A stretch of 5,202 nucleotides of DNA from positions 1 to 5,202 of the forward strand of contig BNZR01000082.1 in the NCBI GenBank assembly GCA_026001245.1. The letters are read 5' to 3'. A model generated the notes under the pieces. The model saw only the letters and a list, made by a program, of their open reading frames with translations. It searched no databases and was not told the origin of the DNA. Positions 1 to 5,202 of this stretch are shown one piece after another; the first letter of the stretch is position 1, and every line of letters begins with the position of its first letter. Origin of the DNA: Clostridia bacterium (lineage in GTDB: Bacteria > Bacillota_A > Clostridia > Oscillospirales > UBA929). The translations under genes were made by a program, and so were the position numbers.

Positions 1-3000
1 GGACTATAGGCTCTTGGATTACAAAGTCGAATAAATACATCGAAGATATGAACTTGTTTACGGCTTCCATGGGGAAATATACAAGTGAAGCGATGCGATA
101 CGCCGAGCAAGTTGGCGAAATAATGGGTATTGACCCCGGCGAATGGATGAGAAATCAAGGTCTGTTTATGACGCTTGCAAGCGGGTTTGGCGTGGTTGGT
201 GACAGAGCGGAGATAATGAGCCGCAATCTCACTCAGCTTGGCTATGACATCTCCTCGTTCTTCAATATGAGCTTTACCGATGCAATGGCAAAACTTCAAT
301 CAGGGCTTGCGGGTGAGCTTGAACCTCTCCGTAGAATTGGTTATGACTTGTCGGTTGCGAGATTACAGCAAGAAGCCTACCGTCTTGGTATTAACAAGCG
401 CATACAGGCCATGACGCAGGCTGAAAAAGCAGAGCTTCGCTACCATGCCATCTTGACACAGGTGACGGTAGCGCAGGGAGATATGGCGCGTACCCTAGAA
501 GCTCCATCAAATCAGCTTCGTATCTTGCGAGCGCAAGTTGAAATGGCGGGGCGCGCCCTCGGGAACATCTTCATTCCAGCATTGAACGCTGTTCTACCGT
601 ATGCTATCGCGTTTGTCAAAGTCCTTCGTATTATTGCGGACAAGATTGCCAAACTTGCCAAGTTTGAGTTACCAGAAGTGGACTATAGCGGTATCGAAGC
701 GATTACTGGGAGCGGTGTTGAAGACACTCTCGGCGATGCCGCAGATAAAGCGAAACAGCTTAAAAACAATCTGCTGGGGATTGACGAACTGAATATTATC
801 TCGAAAGAAGATAATAATGATGGCCTTGGCAACATCAGCGGGGGCGGTCTCGGTTTTGAGTTGCCCCAATATAATTTCCTCGGCGAAGCCGTCACCAAAA
901 AGGTTGATGAGATTGTGGCACGACTCCGACCATTCGTTGAGTGGTTAGAGACTCATTTCGATGAAATCCTGAAAACGGCTGTTGGAATTGGCGCGGCGAT
1001 GCTTGCATGGAAAGTCGCAAAGGGACTTTTAGACGCATTGAAGTTTATCAGCGAATTGAAAAACTTGGGAGTAATAAAATTCGGTCTCGAATTTGGAGCG
1101 TTAGGACTTGTTGCATTTTTGGCCGACCTTAATGAGTTCGTAAAATACTTCGATGATTTCAAGAAAAACGGCGCGACCTTCCGCAATGTCGCGGGAATGA
1201 TAAGCGAGTTTGTGGGCATGGTCGGCGATGCACTGATTCTGTTAGGCAGTTACAAGCTCGGAGGAGCCTTAAAACTCATTCAAGGTGTGGGAGAAATCAT
1301 AGTTGCTATTGAAAATATGATAGCAAATAAGGCGGTAAACTGGGATAATGCCACAACCGCCATCCGAGGATTGTCTAATGTTGCGATAGGCATTGGTGTA
1401 TTCACAGGCAACATTAAATTTGCGGCTTGGGGCGTTGCGATTCAAGGGTTATTCGGTGTAGTAAGCGACATAAAAGCTGGATTTGATGAAAACGGTAAAT
1501 TTGACTGGAGTAGCGTTGATAAAACCTCATTGATAATCCATGGTGTAGAGGTTCTGGGCGGCCTTGTTGTCGCACTGGATGTATTCTCGAAACTCAAAGG
1601 ACTCGCGAGTGTCAGTAAAGCGGCGAAATCTATCACGGATGTTACGACCGCAACCGGGGATTTAGGTACAGCTACTGGGGGTCTTTCTACGAAGCTGACC
1701 TCGCTTGCAAAGAATCTCGGAATGGGCTTGATTGTTATTGCTGAAGTCGCGTTGGCGGCCGGGATTACCGTGGGCGCGATATGGGGCTTGGGGCTATTGC
1801 TGGAGCAAGTCGGCAAGGCGTGGCAACCTGTCATTGACAATGGCGGTACGATTGCGATTGCTATAGGCATCGGAACAGGCCTCCTCGCCGCAATTGGAGT
1901 AGTAACGGCGGTGTTGGGTTCAGTCGGGACTCCGCTACTTGTAAATATTGCACTTGGTACAGCGATTTTATTTGGACTTGGAATAGCAACAGGCTTGTTC
2001 TTATTGGAAATATGGGCTATCGGAAAGGGCTTAAATAAAGTCGGTGAAGCTTGGGAACCTGTTCTTAAAAACGGTAAGACAATCGCGGATGGTATCGCGC
2101 TCGGAACTGGGTTACTGGTTGGCGTAGGCGTAGTTACCGCCGCGCTTGGAGTCGCTACCGTTGCCAGCGCAGGATTGCTTCCGGTTGCTATCGGGCTTGG
2201 TACAGGCATATTGTTTGAACTCGCGGGGGCTACCATTTTGTTCACAGAACGCCTTGTGTCCGTTGCGGACGAAATGAGCAACAAGCTCTCTCCTGCGCTT
2301 ATCAACTTCAACGGTAAGCTCCCCGCCCTTTCCACGAATATGCGCAACTTCGTTAATTTTATGAGCGAATTTGCAGGGCATGTTGTGACATTCTCGAAAG
2401 CTAACGCCGTAGCGGGGTTAGCTGCGGCGATAGACACCATCGTTGGGTGGTTCACTAAAGACCCTCTTGAGAAAATGGCTGGTGACGTAAACAAAATCTA
2501 CGAACAAACCAAAGGCTTAAACACAAAACTCAACTTGGCGGTTCCCGAATTACAAACTGCCGCCGATTTGCTCAAGAGCTATCAGACGTTCATTTCAGAA
2601 ATCGAGACACTTACGAATAGCAATAACTCTGGCCTATCAAATGGTGTTTTCGTAAATATGAAAGACGTAGGCTCGAACCTTGTAACCGGGTTTGTTAGCG
2701 GCATACACGCTAAGTCTTCTGATTTCACCAAAGCTGGGAAAGAAATAATAGTTGGTTTCAAGACCGGGCTTGATGGCGAAAGGGGTGACGCTTTAACTAA
2801 AATGAAAGAATTTTCGAGTCAAGTTGTGGAAGCGTTCAAAACAGGCTCAAGCGGCAATAACATTGTCGGGCAGTTTAACGAAATCGGCGGGAACATCATT
2901 GCTGGGTTCAAGGATAAAATCAATACGACCTATCCGTCCTCTAGGTCAAGCCTTACGACTTGGGCTACCAATGTTGGTAATTGGTTCAAGGAAAGCGTTC

Positions 3001-3713
3001 CCGCACGCATATTTGCACAGGTAGCTATAGATATAGTCGATGCGTTCCGGAACAAAGTTATCGGTTGCTATACGACATCAAAAGCCCCGATTACCACGTG
3101 GGGTACAAGCGTTGTTAACTGGTTTGCGGGAGAAGCATCCTCGGGTGCTTTCTATCAGATAGCCACTAACTTGACAAATGGGTTTATTAATGGCATTACG
3201 GACTCAAGCAGACGTAGTCGTAATACAATCGCAAATTGGGCGAATAGCGTTACAAATGCTGCAAAGGCCACATTCGAAATAGCGTCTCCGTCCAAGGCCT
3301 TTTACGACATAGGCAAGTTTACGATTTTCGGTTTTAACAGCTCGATTACCAAAGAGGGCAAACGCTCTAAGCCCCTTGTGACATCTTGGGCTGACTCTCT
3401 GACTGAAATTAGTCCGACAATGGTTATGTCGGTAGACGCTTCGGCTCTGAAATACTACGATTCACAGAGCTTTGCGAAAAGTGTTTCCGCTAGCGTTTCT
3501 GCCGCAAATCATGTATCAGTTGACACCGAAACGGAAGATATGGAGCAAGCGGTATTAAACGCTCTCGTTAACTCCGGCTTGGTGAATGATATGCGCCGAC
3601 AGGCGGATAAGTCGGAAAAAACTACAGTCCAAATCGGCAATCGCACTATTACGGATGCCGTAACGACTCAGCAGAGAGCGAACGGTTATCGCTTTGTGCG
3701 GTCACTCGCGTAG
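1..3713 (+). CDS. Phage tail tape measure protein, 5' end outside window
   Basis: This protein sets the length of the phage tail: it lies inside the tail tube during assembly and usually helps deliver DNA through the host envelope. The frame is open from base 3 to TAG at 3711-3713, giving 1236 visible residues. The ATG at 48 has no convincing ribosome binding site, and the conserved-looking sequence (for example GSWITKSNKYIEDMN) runs across it, so the true start lies upstream. Numbering from that Met, residues 1-200 resemble the PhageMin_Tail/TP901 tape measure region (FNMSFTDAMAKLQSGLAGE, then ELEPLRRIGYDLS). Residues 305-360 and 557-742 are strongly hydrophobic and probably membrane-active. 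Residues 802-865 look helical. Residues 943-1127 hold repeats of about 46 residues with the SPSK motif (1080-1083) typical of tape measure C-termini. The size and position before small tail-tip genes support the call. No peptidase or lysozyme motif was recognised in the visible part. The call is confident; the exact family name is from memory. Confidence 0.93.
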   Translation, partial: TIGSWITKSNKYIEDMNLFTASMGKYTSEAMRYAEQVGEIMGIDPGEWMRNQGLFMTLASGFGVVGDRAEIMSRNLTQLGYDISSFFNMSFTDAMAKLQSGLAGELEPLRRIGYDLSVARLQQEAYRLGINKRIQAMTQAEKAELRYHAILTQVTVAQGDMARTLEAPSNQLRILRAQVEMAGRALGNIFIPALNAVLPYAIAFVKVLRIIADKIAKLAKFELPEVDYSGIEAITGSGVEDTLGDAADKAKQLKNNLLGIDELNIISKEDNNDGLGNISGGGLGFELPQYNFLGEAVTKKVDEIVARLRPFVEWLETHFDEILKTAVGIGAAMLAWKVAKGLLDALKFISELKNLGVIKFGLEFGALGLVAFLADLNEFVKYFDDFKKNGATFRNVAGMISEFVGMVGDALILLGSYKLGGALKLIQGVGEIIVAIENMIANKAVNWDNATTAIRGLSNVAIGIGVFTGNIKFAAWGVAIQGLFGVVSDIKAGFDENGKFDWSSVDKTSLIIHGVEVLGGLVVALDVFSKLKGLASVSKAAKSITDVTTATGDLGTATGGLSTKLTSLAKNLGMGLIVIAEVALAAGITVGAIWGLGLLLEQVGKAWQPVIDNGGTIAIAIGIGTGLLAAIGVVTAVLGSVGTPLLVNIALGTAILFGLGIATGLFLLEIWAIGKGLNKVGEAWEPVLKNGKTIADGIALGTGLLVGVGVVTAALGVATVASAGLLPVAIGLGTGILFELAGATILFTERLVSVADEMSNKLSPALINFNGKLPALSTNMRNFVNFMSEFAGHVVTFSKANAVAGLAAAIDTIVGWFTKDPLEKMAGDVNKIYEQTKGLNTKLNLAVPELQTAADLLKSYQTFISEIETLTNSNNSGLSNGVFVNMKDVGSNLVTGFVSGIHAKSSDFTKAGKEIIVGFKTGLDGERGDALTKMKEFSSQVVEAFKTGSSGNNIVGQFNEIGGNIIAGFKDKINTTYPSSRSSLTTWATNVGNWFKESVPARIFAQVAIDIVDAFRNKVIGCYTTSKAPITTWGTSVVNWFAGEASSGAFYQIATNLTNGFINGITDSSRRSRNTIANWANSVTNAAKATFEIASPSKAFYDIGKFTIFGFNSSITKEGKRSKPLVTSWADSLTEISPTMVMSVDASALKYYDSQSFAKSVSASVSAANHVSVDTETEDMEQAVLNALVNSGLVNDMRRQADKSEKTTVQIGNRTITDAVTTQQRANGYRFVRSLA
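1716..2273 (+). repeat. Hydrophobic internal duplication in tape measure protein
   Basis: Within the tape measure gene, residues 588-664 (VGKAWQPVIDNGGTIAI...) and 665-742 (VGEAWEPVLKNGKTIAD...) are two tandem copies of one glycine- and alanine-rich hydrophobic unit. The first halves align at an offset of 77 residues (231 bases) and the second halves (ALGTAILFG versus GLGTGILFE) at 81, so there is a small indel. A partial earlier copy (residues 557-587, ending in IWGLGLLLEQ) matches the end of copy 1 (IWAIGKGLNK). The DNA copies have diverged clearly, so the duplication is old. Each unit could supply one or two membrane-spanning hairpins. Confidence 0.8.
2871..3428 (+). repeat. C-terminal ~46-residue repeats in tape measure protein
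   Basis: Four units start at or near an aromatic residue at tape measure positions 943, 989, 1035 and 1085, spaced 46, 46 and 50 residues apart. Each unit follows the pattern F..I/V(G/A)..I..GF...I, then a Ser/Arg/Lys-rich turn, then a (T/N/S)W..S/N.V helix, as in FNEIGGNIIAGF, IFAQVAIDIVDAF, FYQIATNLTNGF and FYDIGKFTIFGF. Weaker related segments with the GF core lie just upstream (VGSNLVTGF near 875 and KEIIVGF near 900). The motif IASPSKAFYDIG joins units 3 and 4 and is a common tape measure C-terminal signature. The regular helical units probably pack against the tail tube or the tip. Confidence 0.78.
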
Positions 3714-3718
3714 AAAAA

Positions 3719-3726
3719 AAGGGGGG
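3719..3726 (+). promoter_or_regulatory. Ribosome binding site of the 123-residue gene
   Basis: An AAGGGGGG tract ends five bases before the ATG at 3732 and works as a Shine-Dalgarno site. It is the 3' part of an A7G6 run (3714-3726) that begins immediately after the TAG stop of the tape measure gene. The spacing supports the ATG at 3732 as the start. Confidence 0.75.
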
Positions 3727-3731
3727 TATAA

Positions 3732-4103
3732 ATGGCTTACTTAGCGATTAACGGTTATGAATTACCTCCTCCAAAGCGAGGGGTGCAACCAATTGTGACA
3801 ACGATTGTTGACGCAGGGAGAAACGCGAACGGCGCGGTGGTCGGCCAGCGTGTAGGTCGAGACCAGTATAAAATTGACGGCCTTGAGTGGCCGTGGCTCA
3901 CGGCACAACAATGGTCACAAATATTGAGTGCGTTGTCAAAGTTTTTTGTTTCGGTAACGTTTAACGATCCGGTGACTAACCACCGGAAGACTCTGAAAAT
4001 GTACTGCGGTGACCGTTCCGCTGAACCTTATTGGGTGGGCAACAATGGCGAACCGACTCATTATCGGGACTGTAAAGTTAGCTTGATTGATACGGGGGAG
4101 TGA
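3732..4103 (+). CDS. Small tail-associated protein (DUF6711-like), 123 aa
   Basis: This is a complete small gene between the tape measure and hub-like genes, so it probably encodes a tail or tail-tip component. The start is fixed by the strong upstream ribosome binding site. The protein begins MAYLAINGYELPPP, has a central GRNANGAVVGQRVGRDQY segment and an LEWPWLTAQQW motif, and ends in a beta-rich stretch (LKMYCGDRSAEPYW...YRDCKVSLIDTGE). This pattern matches my recollection of the DUF6711 family of small Firmicutes phage proteins encoded next to tape measure genes, but I cannot confirm it by search. There is no signal peptide or membrane segment; the fold is predicted to be mostly beta strands with one helix around residues 58-70. 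Its place is where a distal tail protein is usually encoded, but it is about half that size. Its precise role is unknown. Confidence 0.85.
   Translation: MAYLAINGYELPPPKRGVQPIVTTIVDAGRNANGAVVGQRVGRDQYKIDGLEWPWLTAQQWSQILSALSKFFVSVTFNDPVTNHRKTLKMYCGDRSAEPYWVGNNGEPTHYRDCKVSLIDTGE
4094..4100 (+). promoter_or_regulatory. Ribosome binding site of the hub-like gene
   Basis: GGGGGAG lies nine bases before the ATG at 4110 and sits inside the last codons of the preceding gene, whose TGA is at 4101-4103. This supports the start choice and suggests translational coupling between the two genes. Confidence 0.75.
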
Positions 4104-4109
4104 TTTCAA

Positions 4110-5202
4110 ATGCAAAAGGTCTCAAATGCGTACAAAGAAAGTATGAAATCGTCTCTTCGAGAGAGGGCATACATTATGCTTGTGTTCGGGCTTATCAATC
4201 AAGCCGCTCAGGCGAACGCTCGGATTGATAGCGGTGACTTCACGTATTTCTCCAACGAGAGCAATGTCTTCTCAAACAGAACGGACAATGCCGCTTACGC
4301 CACGTTGGAAGAAGGGTTTACAAAGGTAGACGGGGCAATGTTCTTTCTTCCCAGGCAGAGCGCAGAAAACACCTATTACGATACCGGGCTTGTTGGCAGG
4401 GGCTTAGTTTCGAGTGCGGCCTATACGTTGATAATAAATCTTCATATCCCATCAACCTCTCTCAAGGGCATCACCATTGATTTCGGTGAGAACTATCCCG
4501 TTGACTTTGATATGATGGGCAGTAGCGGCCAAGTAATCGAGTTCCGAGGAAACACGCAAGCCGAGTTTACGACCGAAGAGGTGTTGGAGAATACAACCTC
4601 GGTTACTTTCGTGTTTTACGCAATGAGAAACCCGCAAAGTCGGCTTCGGATTTACTCCATTCGCCTTGGCTATGGATTGGTTTATTACAATGATTCGGTT
4701 ATGTCCTCGACACTCGAAAGCTATATATCACCTATCGGGGCAGACGTACCGCAAATTGATTTTTCGGTAACGCTCAAAAACTACGACAAGTATTTTAACG
4801 TGGACAATCCAAAGTCAGCGATTAACTTCCTTGAAACCGAGCAAGCGATGGAGATTTACTACGGCTATCAATCTACCGACACGAGTGAAATTGAATGGAT
4901 TCCCGGCAACAAACTCTTATGCTCGGAGTGGGAGTCGGACGATTCTACCGCAACCATTCGTTGCCAAGATATTTACCGCAATATGGATTCGGAATATTAC
5001 CGTGGGATTTATAACAGCACGGGTAAAAGCTACTACGACCTTGCTGTAGAGATTTTGACTGACGCAGGGCAAACAAATTATTACATTGACCCTCGACTTA
5101 AAAATCTTTACACCAAAAATCCTATGCCGTTTGTACAGCATAAACAAGCGTTGCAGATAATCGCCAATGCCTGCCGCTGTGTCCTGTCTCAGACGAGATA
5201 CG
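4110..5202 (+). CDS. Phage tail hub/baseplate-like protein, 3' end outside window
   Basis: The frame is open from ATG 4110 to the right edge: 364 residues and one extra base, with no stop. The start is supported by the GGGGGAG site and the 6-base gap after the previous gene. The N-terminal 35 residues (MQKVSNAYKESMKSSLRERA...) resemble the attachment end of Clostridia phage tail proteins. Residues about 60-192 look like a beta-sandwich of carbohydrate-binding or discoidin type (ITIDFGENYPVDFDM, then SRLRIYSIRLGYG). Residues about 200-364 resemble the tail hub family (ReqiPepy6 gp37-like or gp27/gp44-like): LKNYDKYFNVDN, an EIYYGY strand, an IPGNKLLCSEWESDDSTATI stretch, a CQDIYRNMDSEYYRG segment, and a helix (YYDLAVEILTDAG). 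Such proteins close the tail tube and anchor fibres or lysins. The family assignment is by pattern only. A tail fibre or Tal-type protein with a further C-terminal region is the main alternative. Confidence 0.82.
   Translation, partial: MQKVSNAYKESMKSSLRERAYIMLVFGLINQAAQANARIDSGDFTYFSNESNVFSNRTDNAAYATLEEGFTKVDGAMFFLPRQSAENTYYDTGLVGRGLVSSAAYTLIINLHIPSTSLKGITIDFGENYPVDFDMMGSSGQVIEFRGNTQAEFTTEEVLENTTSVTFVFYAMRNPQSRLRIYSIRLGYGLVYYNDSVMSSTLESYISPIGADVPQIDFSVTLKNYDKYFNVDNPKSAINFLETEQAMEIYYGYQSTDTSEIEWIPGNKLLCSEWESDDSTATIRCQDIYRNMDSEYYRGIYNSTGKSYYDLAVEILTDAGQTNYYIDPRLKNLYTKNPMPFVQHKQALQIIANACRCVLSQTRY

Noticed and set aside
48..50. ATG at 48 as the real start of the tape measure gene
   Set aside because: The frame is open to the left edge, the upstream residues fit the same family pattern, and no good ribosome binding site precedes this ATG.
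1442..2494. 350-residue open frame on the - strand
   Set aside because: It lies wholly opposite the tape measure gene, in its hydrophobic Gly/Ala-rich part, and translates to a low-complexity Pro/Ser/Ala/Thr-rich protein, as expected for a mirror frame. No family was recognised in it.
3711..3713. Possible TAG recoding, as in some gut phages
   Set aside because: The TAG sits directly before a strong ribosome binding site and start codon, and a TAA follows in frame five codons later. It is a normal stop, and the next gene ends normally in TGA.
3890..3904. 6-bp inverted repeat with a 3-base loop (GCCGTG/CACGGC)
   Set aside because: It is short, within coding sequence, and without a T-tract or any link to a start site.
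3968..3987. Perfect 7-bp inverted repeat with a 6-base loop (TCCGGTG/CACCGGA)
   Set aside because: It lies inside the 123-residue gene and no T-tract follows, so it is not a terminator. A stem this short can arise by chance in coding sequence.
4831..5049. 72-residue + strand frame and 76-residue - strand frame in the last 370 bases
   Set aside because: Both overlap the hub-like gene, which is open through to the right edge and has the proper ribosome binding site and protein pattern.

Overview
This window is a piece of the tail module of a tailed phage or prophage. It holds three genes, all on the + strand and packed almost end to end. The first is the 3' part of a large tail tape measure protein gene, which enters from the left edge. 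The second is a complete 123-residue protein of a small tail-associated type. The third is the 5' part of a tail hub/baseplate-like protein, which runs off the right edge. The two intergenic gaps are 18 and 6 bases, and the downstream genes have strong purine-rich ribosome binding sites, so the set reads as one late structural operon. No integrase, lysis, packaging, RNA gene, CRISPR array, promoter or terminator is visible.

The host is most likely a Gram-positive (Firmicutes/Clostridia-type) bacterium. This rests on G-rich Shine-Dalgarno sites, intermediate GC by eye, and the general look of the tape measure and hub proteins, which recall Clostridia prophages and gut siphophages. It is an inference. 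The standard bacterial code fits: the first gene ends in TAG directly before the next gene's ribosome binding site, the second ends in TGA, and no in-frame stops interrupt the long reading frames.

Layout: positions 1-3713 encode the tape measure protein. It has a conserved N-terminal helical region, a hydrophobic middle with an internal duplication of about 77-81 residues, a helical linker, and a C-terminal array of about 46-residue repeats. Positions 3732-4103 encode the small protein. Positions 4110-5202 encode the hub-like protein, whose middle looks like an inserted beta-sandwich of carbohydrate-binding type.

Working together, the tape measure sets tail length and is probably ejected or inserted in the host membrane during DNA entry. 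The two downstream products probably belong to the tail tip, where the hub closes the tube and carries or anchors host-recognition parts. I see no sign of a new defence or mobile system. The points worth a second look are the two repeat families in the tape measure, the domain structure of the hub-like protein, and the small protein standing where a distal tail protein is usually encoded.
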